NCBI RefSeq assembly: GCF_900116195.1
Contig: NZ_FOZW01000010.1
Location: 124,001 to 188,000 of the forward strand
Source: Alloyangia pacifica
GTDB taxonomy: Bacteria; Pseudomonadota; Alphaproteobacteria; Rhodobacterales; Rhodobacteraceae
Reading direction: 5' to 3'
DNA length: 64,000 bases
The position numbers and the translations under genes were made by a program. Positions 43,510-51,681 of the stretch are shown one piece after another; the first letter of the stretch is position 1, and every line of letters starts with the position of its first letter. The notes under the pieces were generated by a model. It saw only the letters and a program-made list of their open reading frames with translations. It ran no database searches and had not been told where the DNA came from.

Positions 43510-44313
43510 ATGAGCGTTCTTCCCAGCTTTCCCATCGCCGCGCCGGACGAGATGCCGGCCAAGGGAACCATTGCCCTCGTCGGTGCCGGTCCGGGCGCGG
43601 CGGATCTGCTGACCCTGCGCGCGGTTTCGCGGCTGCAATCGGCGGACGTGATCTTCTACGATCGGCTCGTCGACCCCGAGGTACTGGCGCTGGCCGGGCC
43701 ACGGGCCGAGCTGGTCTTCGTCGGCAAGGAGGTCGGGGCGCATTCCTGGCCGCAGGAGCAGATCAACGCGGTGATCGTCGCCGCCGCCCTGCAGGGCCGC
43801 AATGTCGTGCGCCTGAAGTCCGGCGATCCCGGCATCTTCGGCCGCGCCGCCGAGGAGCTCGAGGCCGCGCGGATGCATGGCATCGAGACCGAGATCGTGC
43901 CCGGGGTGACCGCCGCCATGGCCGCCGCCGCCCGCGCCGGCATCCCGCTGACCACCCGCGGCGAGACCGATGCACTGGTGCTGGCCACCGGACACGCCCG
44001 CGCCGGCGACCCCATGCCCGATTGCGCCCGCCACGCCCGTCCCGGTGTCGCGCTGGCGCTCTACATGGCGGTGAGCCAGTCGGAGCGGATCACCCGTTCC
44101 CTGCTGGAGACGGGCATGCCCGAGGACGCGCCGCTGACCATCGCGGTGGAGGTCTCGAAACCCGGCGAGCGGATCATCACCGGGCGTCTGGCGGAGCTGC
44201 CGGAGCTGCTGGCGCGGCACGAGGTGACCGGCTGCGCGGCGATCATCGCGAGTTGGCCGAAGATGGCAAAAGCCGGGGTGGCGCTGGACGCGGCGGCGAA
44301 AGCCCTCGCTTGA
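43510..44313 (+). CDS. cobA: Uroporphyrinogen-III C-methyltransferase
   Basis: It makes precorrin-2, the siroheme precursor needed by NirB. The 267 residues have the SAM-binding start IALVGAGPGAADLLTLRA, the YDRLV and GKEVGAHSWPQEQIN signatures, RLKSGDPGIFGRAAEE and the PGVTAAMAAAA loop. No precorrin-2 dehydrogenase/ferrochelatase domain is attached, so that activity must be encoded elsewhere. It is the last gene of the nitrate operon, 10 bp after nasA. Confidence 0.94.
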   Translation: MSVLPSFPIAAPDEMPAKGTIALVGAGPGAADLLTLRAVSRLQSADVIFYDRLVDPEVLALAGPRAELVFVGKEVGAHSWPQEQINAVIVAAALQGRNVVRLKSGDPGIFGRAAEELEAARMHGIETEIVPGVTAAMAAAARAGIPLTTRGETDALVLATGHARAGDPMPDCARHARPGVALALYMAVSQSERITRSLLETGMPEDAPLTIAVEVSKPGERIITGRLAELPELLARHEVTGCAAIIASWPKMAKAGVALDAAAKALA

Positions 44314-44379
44314 GGCACCCCGGCTGACAGTGGCCGGGCAAATGAGCCCTTTTCCGAAACGTCGAAGTATCTGGGGCTG

Positions 44380-45018
44380 TCAGAGCGCCGTGATCAGCCG
44401 CGCCGCGCTTTCCACGCCGTCGATCACCGGCTTGTCGAACCGCGCCCGCAGATGCGCCGTCAGCTTCGCCATGCCGGCGCAGCCGAGGATCACGCAATCC
44501 ACCCCGTCGCCAGCCATGGCGCGGGCGGTCTCGGCGGCCACCGCCTCGGTCGCCGCCTCGGGGTCCTCCTCGAGGGCCAGCACCGGCACGTCGGAGGCGC
44601 GCACCTTGCCCAGCAGGTGCTCGAAACCGTAGCGGATGATGTTCTCCTCGAGGATCGGCACCGAGATGGGCAGCGTCGTCACCACGGAAAAGCTCCAGCC
44701 GCGCAGCGCCGCCGCGTGATAGGCCGCCTGTCCGATGCCGATCACCGGTACCGCCGCACGCGCCTGCGCCTGCTCCAGCGCGGTATCGTCGAAACAGGCA
44801 ATGATGATGCCCTCGAACCCCTCGGCACCGGCCTTGTCGATCAGCTCCAGCAGCGGCGGCGCGGCTTTCAGCCCGTCCGCGTGGCCCTGGATGGCGGGAG
44901 GACCGCCTGCGCTGGTCCAGCCCTCCAGCGTCACGCCGGGCACGGCGGCCCGCGCCACCTCCAGCATCGCCTCGGTCATCGCGGCGGTGCTGTTGGGATT
45001 GATGATGAGATAGGCCAT
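44380..45018 (-). CDS. Asp/Glu/hydantoin racemase family protein
   Basis: A 212-residue protein with two catalytic cysteines, in IIACFDDTA and VILGCAGM, the arrangement of the cofactor-free racemases. The start MAYLIINPNSTAAMTEAM and GWTSAGGPPAIQG are typical of the hydantoin-racemase branch. The natural substrate is not known. Its ATG overlaps the stop of the upstream permease by 1 bp, so it belongs to the ABC transporter operon and may act on the imported compound. Confidence 0.85.
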   Translation of the reverse strand: MAYLIINPNSTAAMTEAMLEVARAAVPGVTLEGWTSAGGPPAIQGHADGLKAAPPLLELIDKAGAEGFEGIIIACFDDTALEQAQARAAVPVIGIGQAAYHAAALRGWSFSVVTTLPISVPILEENIIRYGFEHLLGKVRASDVPVLALEEDPEAATEAVAAETARAMAGDGVDCVILGCAGMAKLTAHLRARFDKPVIDGVESAARLITAL

Positions 45019-45857
45019 CAGACCATACCCTTGCCCGCGTCAGAGCCCTGCTTCGCCCGACGCTTGTTCATCGACCAGACCGTCAGCAGGAACACCCCGA
45101 TGATCACCAGCGAGAAGGCGGTGGTCAGCGTGCCGAGCGCGAAGATCACCGGCGTGGTGACATTGGTGGTCATGCCGTAGATCTCCAGCGGCAGCGTGTT
45201 GTAGCTGCCCGCGGTCAGCAGGGTGCGGGCGAACTCGTCGTAGCTGAGGGTGAAGCCGAAGAGCGCGACGCCGATGAGCGAGGGCGCGATGATCGGCAGC
45301 ACCACGTGGCGCAGCGCCTGCCAGTTGCTCGCGCCCTGGTCGCGGGCGGCCTCCTCGAAGGATTTGTCGAAGCGGTTGAAAACGGCGAACATGATCAGCA
45401 GGCCGAAGGGCAGCGTCCATGTGAGCTGCGAGCCAAAGCCCGAGCTGGCCCAGTGGATCGGCAATCCGGCCTGGCTGAAGATCAGGCCGACGCCCAGTGA
45501 GACGAGGATCGAGGGGATCACCAGCGCGGTGATCACCAGGTAGAACAGCACCGCGTTGCCGGCGAAGCGCTTGCGGAACGCCAGACCGCCCATCACCGAG
45601 ACGACGACGGTGGTGACCATGACCATCAGCCCCAGCGCGAAACTGCGGCGGAAGCTGCCCCAGATGTCGCCCACTGCCTGCTCCTGGAAGAGGTCAAAGA
45701 ACCAGTGCAGCGACACGCCGCGCATCGGGAAGGTGAGCCCGCCCTGCGGCCCCTGGAAGCTGAGGATCGCGATGGTGAAGGTGGGGCCGTAGAGAAAAAG
45801 CAGGAACAGCACGAAGAAAGCGCCGAGCACGTAGAAGGAGCGGGAGCGGGTTGCCAT
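45018..45857 (-). CDS. ABC transporter permease (PotC-type)
   Basis: A 279-residue permease with six hydrophobic helices and an EAA loop (FEEAARDQGASNWQALRHVVLPI). FGFTLSYDEFARTLLTAGSYNTLPLEIYG matches the PotC/PotI C-terminal helix pair, with Leu-Pro spacing typical of polyamine or opine importers. It lies 3 bp after the other permease gene and overlaps the racemase by 1 bp. Confidence 0.9.
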   Translation of the reverse strand: MATRSRSFYVLGAFFVLFLLFLYGPTFTIAILSFQGPQGGLTFPMRGVSLHWFFDLFQEQAVGDIWGSFRRSFALGLMVMVTTVVVSVMGGLAFRKRFAGNAVLFYLVITALVIPSILVSLGVGLIFSQAGLPIHWASSGFGSQLTWTLPFGLLIMFAVFNRFDKSFEEAARDQGASNWQALRHVVLPIIAPSLIGVALFGFTLSYDEFARTLLTAGSYNTLPLEIYGMTTNVTTPVIFALGTLTTAFSLVIIGVFLLTVWSMNKRRAKQGSDAGKGMV

Positions 45858-45860
45858 GGA

Positions 45861-46724
45861 TCAGAGCTCCTTGCGGATGTCGACGAAGCGAAGAAGGATG
45901 CCGATGACCATCAGCACGGTGATCAACAGCACCACCGCCGTGGCCGAGGCCGACGGATATTGCAGCAGCGCGATGTCGTTCTGGATGAGGCGGCCGACGT
46001 TGGCCGATTGCGAGCCTGACATGAAGCGTACCGTAACGAAATCGCCCATCACCAATGTGACAACGAAGATCGTGCCGATCATGATGCCCGGCTTGCACAG
46101 CGGGATGATCACGTTGGTCAGCGTCTGGAAGCCCGAGGCGCCGCCGTCATAGGCCGCCTCGATCAGCGATTTATCGATGCGCATCATGGTATTGAAGATC
46201 GGCACCACCATGAACAGCGTGTAAAGATGCACGAAGGCGAGGATCACCGAGAAATCGGAATAGAGCAGCCATTCCACCGGCTCGTCGACGATGCCCGCCG
46301 AGATCAGCGCCGAGTTGGCCAGCCCGTTGCGCCCGAGAAAGGGAATCCACGAAATCATCCGGATGATGTTCGAGGTCCAGAACGGGATGGTGCAGAGCAG
46401 GAACAGCGCGATCTGCCAGGTCTGGGTGCGCACGTGGAAGGCGAGGAAATAGGCCACGGTGAAGCCGATCCCCAGCGTGAAGGCCCAGACGATCAGCGCG
46501 TATTTGATGGTGTTGCCGAACACCCGGTAGGTCACCGGCGAGCCGAAGAGGAAATCGTAGTTCTCCCAGCTGAAGGCCGGGATGATCGAGAATTCCGTCG
46601 CCTGCCAGAAGCTGACGACGACGATCATCGCGATGGGCAGCACCAGGAAGAGGATCAGGACCAGCGTCAGGGGCGAGGCCAGCAGCCAGCCGGAGAGATG
46701 TCGGTTCGTTTCGCCAGCGCGCAT
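45861..46724 (-). CDS. ABC transporter permease (PotB-type)
   Basis: A 287-residue permease with six helices and an EAA motif (LIEAAYDGGASGFQTLTNVIIPLCKPG). The frame is open to 46769, but GGAGG sits 4 bp before the ATG at 46724, which I take as the start. It pairs with the downstream PotC-type permease. Confidence 0.9.
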   Translation of the reverse strand: MRAGETNRHLSGWLLASPLTLVLILFLVLPIAMIVVVSFWQATEFSIIPAFSWENYDFLFGSPVTYRVFGNTIKYALIVWAFTLGIGFTVAYFLAFHVRTQTWQIALFLLCTIPFWTSNIIRMISWIPFLGRNGLANSALISAGIVDEPVEWLLYSDFSVILAFVHLYTLFMVVPIFNTMMRIDKSLIEAAYDGGASGFQTLTNVIIPLCKPGIMIGTIFVVTLVMGDFVTVRFMSGSQSANVGRLIQNDIALLQYPSASATAVVLLITVLMVIGILLRFVDIRKEL

Positions 46725-46773
46725 GGGGCCTCCGGAAGATGGGTCTCGTGATGCAGGCAGGGCCCGCATGGGT

Positions 46774-46803
46774 GCCGCGCCCCGGGCACATCCGGGGCGC
46801 GGC
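46774..46803 (-). other. Intercistronic hairpin after the second binding-protein gene
   Basis: A perfect 12-bp stem (46774-46785 with 46792-46803, GCCGCGCCCCGG / CCGGGGCGCGGC) with a 6-nt loop. It lies in the 121-bp gap between the binding-protein and permease genes. No T run follows, so it is more likely an mRNA-stabilising structure than a terminator. Confidence 0.7.
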
Positions 46804-46845
46804 GATCTCGGTCAGGACCAAGGTGACAAGGTCAGACCCGAGGGA

Positions 46846-48111
46846 TCAGGCGGCGATGAACTCGTTCCACTTGCGGACCATGTACTGGTTCTCGTCCATG
46901 ACGGCGTTCCAGCAGGCGACGGAGCCCATGCGCTCCTCGAAGGAGCCGCCGTCGCGCACTTCACCGGCCTGCGCCATGGCGTCGCCGAACGGGTTGGTGA
47001 TGACGTCGGTGGCTTCCTTGCCCTCGAACCAGTAGCCCCACTCGTTCTCGGACATGTAGTTCTTCGAGGTTTCCGGAACCGCCGAGTAGTAGCCCTGGCG
47101 CATCAGGAAGCCGCCGACCCAGCCGTCGAGGTACCAGTTGATGTACTCGTAGGCCGCATCCAGCTCGAGCCCCGAGAGGTTCTTCGACAGGCCGATGCCG
47201 CCGCCCCAGGAGCGGTAGCCCTCTTTCAGCGGCTGGTAGACGCAGTCGATGCCGCGCGATTTCACCGCGGTGATGGCCGGCGACCACATCGACTGGATCA
47301 CCACCTCGCCCGAGGCCATCAGGTTGACGCTCTCGTCGAAGGTCTTCCAGAAGGCGCGGAACTGGCCGGCTTTCTTGGCCTCGGTGAAGATCGCCATGGT
47401 CTTGTCGATCTCTTCGCGGGTCATGTTGCCCTTGTCGCCATAGGCGATCTCGCCCATCGCTTCGCAGACCATCGCGGCGTCCATGATGCCGATCGACGAG
47501 ATGTCGAGGATCGAGGCCTTGCCCTTGAACTCGGGGTTCAGCAGCTCGGCCCACGTCTCGATCGGACGGCCGATGAGGTCGGGGCGGATGCCCAGCGTGT
47601 CGGCGTTGTAGATCGTCGGGATGAGGGTCATCCAGTTGGTCTGTTCCGAGGCGAAGGTGGTGCCGTCGGGACCATCGGTGAAGCCCACGGTGTGCGGCGC
47701 GGTGCCCTGCGCGATGGTCGATTCGGGGGTCAGCTTGCCGTCTTTGAAGATGCCGACGATCTTGTCGTAGTTCTTGATCTTGCTGACATCCATGGCCTGC
47801 AGGTTGCCGGTCGGCCAGACCTTCTTGCAGATCCAGTATTCGATGTCGGCAATGTCGAAGCTGCCCGGCTGGGTGGCGGCGCGCTGCGTGACGGCGTCGG
47901 AGTCGAGCGCGGTCATCTCGAGCGTGAAGCCGAGGTCTTCCTTCACCTTCTGCGCCACCTCGTTGAGGTTCGACACCCCGGTGCCGAACTGGCGCAGGGT
48001 GACATCCTTGATGTTCTGGGCCCAGATCATCGGTGCCGGGAAGGCACTTGCGGCCCCCGCGGCGGCGGCGCCCTTGAGCAGGCCCCGGCGGCTGAGTTTC
48101 TTCGTCGTCAT
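46846..48111 (-). CDS. ABC transporter substrate-binding protein, Tat-exported
   Basis: A 421-residue PotD-like binding protein. The N-terminus has a twin-arginine signal, SRRGLLKGAAAAGAASAFPAP, with likely cleavage near residue 31. Segments such as GTAPHTVGFTDG, WAELLNPEFKGKASILD and INWYLDGWVGGF are those of type 2 periplasmic binding proteins of the PotD/opine group. Tat export means it folds before export. The ligand is not predictable. A strong hairpin follows the gene. Confidence 0.88.
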   Translation of the reverse strand: MTTKKLSRRGLLKGAAAAGAASAFPAPMIWAQNIKDVTLRQFGTGVSNLNEVAQKVKEDLGFTLEMTALDSDAVTQRAATQPGSFDIADIEYWICKKVWPTGNLQAMDVSKIKNYDKIVGIFKDGKLTPESTIAQGTAPHTVGFTDGPDGTTFASEQTNWMTLIPTIYNADTLGIRPDLIGRPIETWAELLNPEFKGKASILDISSIGIMDAAMVCEAMGEIAYGDKGNMTREEIDKTMAIFTEAKKAGQFRAFWKTFDESVNLMASGEVVIQSMWSPAITAVKSRGIDCVYQPLKEGYRSWGGGIGLSKNLSGLELDAAYEYINWYLDGWVGGFLMRQGYYSAVPETSKNYMSENEWGYWFEGKEATDVITNPFGDAMAQAGEVRDGGSFEERMGSVACWNAVMDENQYMVRKWNEFIAA

Positions 48112-48178
48112 GTCCTAACTCCCTGTGTTGGACTTGTCTTGACCGGACCTTTGCGGCCCTTGACCCTTTCGGCCCCGT

Positions 48179-49162
48179 TCAGGCCGAAAGCGGATGCAGC
48201 GCCTGGTCGTCCCAGACCAGGCCCACCCCGTCGCCGGGGGATTTCGGATCGGAGAAGAATTGCTCCTCGGGCACCCAGGCGGTGACGTCCTGATCGCCGG
48301 CGGCGACCACCGTCACGGCCACATGCGTTCCCTGGAACTCGACCGAGGTGACCTTGCCATCCAGCTTGGCGCCGGATTCGGTGGCGATGCGCGTCAGGTC
48401 GTTGCGGATGGCAAAACGGCCCTGCGGCAGCGCCAGCACGTTGTGCCCGCCCATGAAGCGGGCGACGAATTCGGTCTTCGGCGCGTTGAACACATCGCGC
48501 GCGCTGCCGGCCTGCTCGATCACCGCGTTGTTCATCACGACGATCTCGTCGGCCAGCGCCAGCGCCTCGTCCTGGCCGTGGGTCACGTGCACGAAGGTGA
48601 TGCCGAGCTCGCGCTGCAGACGCTTCAGCTCGGAGCGCATGCGGATGCGCAGGAACGGGTCGAGCGCCGAGAGCGGCTCGTCGAGCAGCAGGATCTGCGG
48701 CTCGGTGATCAGCGCGCGGGCCAGCGCGACGCGTTGCTGCTGGCCACCCGAGAGCTGCGAGGGCAGGCGCCCCTCGTATTGCGTCATGTCGACGAGGGAG
48801 AGCATCTCCATCGCCTTCTTGCGGCGCGTCGCAGAATCGACGCCCTTCATCTTGAGGGAAAAGGCGACGTTGTCGGCCACCGACAGGTGCGGGAAGAGCG
48901 CGTAGCTCTGGAACATCATCGCCGTGCCGCGCTTGGCCGGCGGCAGGTAGGAAATGTCGGAGCCGCCCAGCACGATCGAGCCATCGCTGACCGTCTCGTG
49001 GCCCGCGATCATCCGCAGTGTCGAGGATTTGCCACAACCCGAGGGGCCAAGCAGGCAGGCATAGACGCCCGAGCCGAAATGGTGATTGATCGCGTCGACG
49101 GCCACGGTATCCCCGTAACGCTTTGTCAGGCCGACGAGTTCGAGATCGAGTCCTTGGCGCAT
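48179..49162 (-). CDS. ABC transporter ATP-binding protein (PotA-type)
   Basis: A 327-residue ATPase. Walker A is GPSGCGKSS, the signature LSGGQQQRV and Walker B LLLDEPLSALD. The H-loop is VTHGQDEAL, with Gly in place of the usual Asp after His. A TOBE domain is at the C-terminus (about 240-325). It is first in the minus-strand operon, read from the divergent promoter shared with the GntR gene. Confidence 0.92.
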   Translation of the reverse strand: MRQGLDLELVGLTKRYGDTVAVDAINHHFGSGVYACLLGPSGCGKSSTLRMIAGHETVSDGSIVLGGSDISYLPPAKRGTAMMFQSYALFPHLSVADNVAFSLKMKGVDSATRRKKAMEMLSLVDMTQYEGRLPSQLSGGQQQRVALARALITEPQILLLDEPLSALDPFLRIRMRSELKRLQRELGITFVHVTHGQDEALALADEIVVMNNAVIEQAGSARDVFNAPKTEFVARFMGGHNVLALPQGRFAIRNDLTRIATESGAKLDGKVTSVEFQGTHVAVTVVAAGDQDVTAWVPEEQFFSDPKSPGDGVGLVWDDQALHPLSA

Positions 49163-49417
49163 GTGTCCCCCGGTGGTCTGGCCTCAGGTCCGCCGCAGCG
49201 GTTGCTTCCCGATCCTGTCCCCGGCACCCGCGAAAAACGAAGCACGGCGGACCTGGGGGCAGCGCAGATTCTGACATCCGCCCAAATTTTCACCAATGTT
49301 TCTAGTTTGTGTGCGCTTTTTGAGTTCAGATTGTACACGATCTGGAAAATCATCTCATGCGATCCCTTCCTTCCTTGTGCGCGGCGCCGGGCTCGGGGAC
49401 ACTTGCAGGAAAGGGAG
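49163..49417. other. Divergent promoter region, 255 bp
   Basis: It separates the ABC operon from the GntR gene. It is markedly AT-rich from about 49280 to 49360 and contains a candidate operator at 49327-49344. No gene seen. Confidence 0.5.
49327..49344. promoter_or_regulatory. Putative GntR operator
   Basis: CAGAT-N8-ATCTG with a TGTACA centre (14 of 18 positions symmetric). TGTACA-like cores are common among FCD-type GntR operators. It lies 73 bp before the GntR start and 164 bp before the divergent ATPase gene. Confidence 0.45.
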
Positions 49418-50137
49418 ATGCGCGTGAGCTCAGCGGCGGACAAATCGGCAAAAGAGACGGACCGGAGCAAGGGATCGAAGGCACGCGCCGTGGCCGATGC
49501 GCTCACTCTGGCGGTTCACGAACACCGGCTTGCCCCGGGCCTGAAGCTGAACGAAGACGAGGTCGGAGAGATCTTCGGCGTGGGACGCACCATCGTGCGC
49601 TCGGCGCTGCAGATGCTGGCGCACGACCAACTTGTGACCATCGAGCCAAACCGCGGGGCTTTCGTCGCCGAGCCGTCGATCCGCGAGGCGCGCGAGGTCT
49701 TCGAGGCCCGCGCCCTGCTGGAGCCGCGCACCGCCCGCTCGGCCGCCGAGCGCATTACCCCGGAGGGAATCGCCCGGCTGCGCGCCCACAACAAGGCCGA
49801 GCACGCGGCGCTCGACCGCGGCGATTTCGGCACCGCGCTGCGGCTCTCGGGCGAGTTCCACATCGAGATCGCGCACATCGCCGACCAGTCCACCATCGCC
49901 GAGTTCATCACCCAGCTGATCGCAAGATCTTCTCTGGTCATCGCTCTTTACTGGCGCAGACCCAAGGCAATGTGCGAAACTCATGCGCACGAGGCGCTGC
50001 TCAACGCCCTGGAACGGGGCGACGGCGCCACGGCGGAGGAGATGATGAAAGGCCACTTGCTCGACCTGCTGTCGTCGCTCGATCTGCGCGAGGCGCCGCC
50101 GCCGCCGCAGACCCTGCGCGACGCCCTGCGGCCATGA
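49418..50137 (+). CDS. GntR-family (FCD) regulator of the second ABC operon
   Basis: A 239-residue regulator. A winged helix (ALTLAVHEHRLAPGLKLNEDEVGEIFGVGRTIVRSAL region) is followed by an FCD domain with SGEFHIEIAHIADQ and ETHAHEALLNAL ligand residues. It is divergent from the ABC transporter and racemase genes, so it is their likely regulator. GGGAG directly abuts the ATG at 49418, and a GTG at 49424 is better spaced, so the start is uncertain by two codons. It overlaps the GNAT gene by 4 bp. Confidence 0.87.
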   Translation: MRVSSAADKSAKETDRSKGSKARAVADALTLAVHEHRLAPGLKLNEDEVGEIFGVGRTIVRSALQMLAHDQLVTIEPNRGAFVAEPSIREAREVFEARALLEPRTARSAAERITPEGIARLRAHNKAEHAALDRGDFGTALRLSGEFHIEIAHIADQSTIAEFITQLIARSSLVIALYWRRPKAMCETHAHEALLNALERGDGATAEEMMKGHLLDLLSSLDLREAPPPPQTLRDALRP

Positions 50138-50961
50138 TGCTGCGGACCATGACCCGGGCCGACCTGGACCGGGCGCTCGACTGGGCAGCCGAGGAAGGCT
50201 GGAACCCGGGATTGGAAGACCTCGACGTTTTCTACGACACCGACCCCGAGGGCTTCTTCTGCGCCGAACTGGGCGGCAACATGGCGGCGGCCATCTCGGT
50301 GGTGAACCACACCGACAGCCTCGCCTTTCTCGGACTTTACCTCTGCGCCCCGGCCTATCGCGGACAGGGCATCGCCCATGCGCTCTGGCTGCACGCGCTG
50401 AAACACGCGGGCGAGCGCACCGTCGGACTCGACGGGGTGCCGGCGCAGCAGGAGAACTACCGCAAGTCGGGCTTCGTGCTGGCCGGGCAGACCAAGCGCT
50501 ATGCGGGCGCGCTGCGCGCCGGCCATGGCAAGGGCGTGACCTCGGCCTCGGCGGCGGATCACCCGCTGCTGATCGAGATGGAACGCCGCTCCTGCGGCTA
50601 TGCCAAGCCCGCCTTCTGCGCTGCCTGGCTGGAACCGGAACAGACCCGATATACGCTGGTGCACCGCAGCAACGGCGCGGCGGACGGCTTCCTTACCCTG
50701 CGCCGCTGCCGAGATGGATGGAAAATCGGCCCGCTCTGCGCACCCGATCTGGACGTCGCCCGGGCCTTGCTCGAGGCCGCTGCGCAGCACAGCGGCGATG
50801 AGCAGGTGATGATCGACCTTCCGTCCGGCTCCGCCGCGCTGGCCGAGCATTGCCTCGACATGGGCCTGGAGCCAATGTTCCACACCGCCCGCATGTATCG
50901 CGGCCCTGCCCCACTTCCCGGCCCGGGCCTGCATGCGGTGGCGACGCTGGAGCTGGGCTGA
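50134..50961 (+). CDS. GNAT-family N-acetyltransferase
   Basis: A 275-residue protein. The N-terminal GNAT domain has the acetyl-CoA loop YRGQGIAHALW (R/Q-x2-G-x-G/A) and the strand LAFLGLYLCAPAYRG. A second, degenerate GNAT-like part fills the C-terminal half. Acceptor substrate unknown. It is translationally coupled to the GntR gene by ATGA, so it may act on a compound related to the ABC transporter's substrate. Confidence 0.82.
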   Translation: MMLRTMTRADLDRALDWAAEEGWNPGLEDLDVFYDTDPEGFFCAELGGNMAAAISVVNHTDSLAFLGLYLCAPAYRGQGIAHALWLHALKHAGERTVGLDGVPAQQENYRKSGFVLAGQTKRYAGALRAGHGKGVTSASAADHPLLIEMERRSCGYAKPAFCAAWLEPEQTRYTLVHRSNGAADGFLTLRRCRDGWKIGPLCAPDLDVARALLEAAAQHSGDEQVMIDLPSGSAALAEHCLDMGLEPMFHTARMYRGPAPLPGPGLHAVATLELG

Positions 50962-51003
50962 GCCGCGCTTGCCGCCCCGCCAAGCCCCGCTATCTCGGCA
51001 GAC

Positions 51004-51681
51004 ATGACGGCAGACGGATCACGCGCACTTCTCATCGGATCGAGCGGCGGCATCGGCAGCGCGCTGCGGGATGCTCTGGCCGCCCGCGGCACCGAGGTCG
51101 TCGGCCTGTCGCGGCGCGACCACGGGCTCGACGTGACCGACGAGGCGTCGCTGGCCAAGCACCTTGGCGCATTGGAGGGCAGCTTCGAGCTGATCTTCGT
51201 CGCCACCGGCGCGCTGGCCCTGCCCGGCTCGGAGCCGGAAAAGACCCTGAAGGCGCTGGATCCCGAGCAGTTCCTGCAGCAGATGGCGCTCAACGCGCTC
51301 GGCCCTGCGCTGGTGCTGAAACACGCCCGCCGCCTGCTGCCCCGCGACCGCCCCGCAATCTTCGCCGCGCTCTCGGCCCGGGTCGGCTCGATCGGCGACA
51401 ACCGGCTCGGAGGCTGGTATTCCTACCGCGCCTCCAAGGCGGCGCTGAACCAGATGATCCGCAGCGCCTCGGTGGAGATGGCGCGCACCCATCGCCAGCT
51501 CGTCTGCGTCGCGCTGCACCCCGGCACCGTGGCCACGCCCTTCACCGCCGACTACCTCGGCCGCCATCCCGCGGTGCCGCCGGAAGAGGCCGCGCGAAAC
51601 CTGCTCAAAGTGCTGGATGGGCTCGGGCCGGAGCACACGGGGCGTTTCTTCGACTGGGCGGGCAAGGAGGTGCCCTGGTGA
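51004..51681 (+). CDS. Short-chain dehydrogenase/reductase
   Basis: A 225-residue Rossmann enzyme. The cofactor loop is LIGSSGGIGSAL and the catalytic pair is Y-x3-K in YSYRASKAALNQ, with a Ser in AALSARVGS. It resembles the CsgA/YciK-like SDR group. GTGA overlap with the photolyase gene shows coupling; this SDR-photolyase neighbourhood is plausible for a light or oxidative stress unit but its substrate is unknown. Confidence 0.87.
   Translation: MTADGSRALLIGSSGGIGSALRDALAARGTEVVGLSRRDHGLDVTDEASLAKHLGALEGSFELIFVATGALALPGSEPEKTLKALDPEQFLQQMALNALGPALVLKHARRLLPRDRPAIFAALSARVGSIGDNRLGGWYSYRASKAALNQMIRSASVEMARTHRQLVCVALHPGTVATPFTADYLGRHPAVPPEEAARNLLKVLDGLGPEHTGRFFDWAGKEVPW

Noticed and set aside
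44331-44354. Terminator after cobA (GGGC-N6-GCCC-TTTT)
   Set aside because: The stem is only 4-5 bp; it may work, but it is too short to call with confidence.
48194-49417. Long plus-strand extension upstream of the GntR gene at 49418
   Set aside because: The extension is antisense to the ABC ATPase gene and shows no family similarity; the GntR family begins at 49418.
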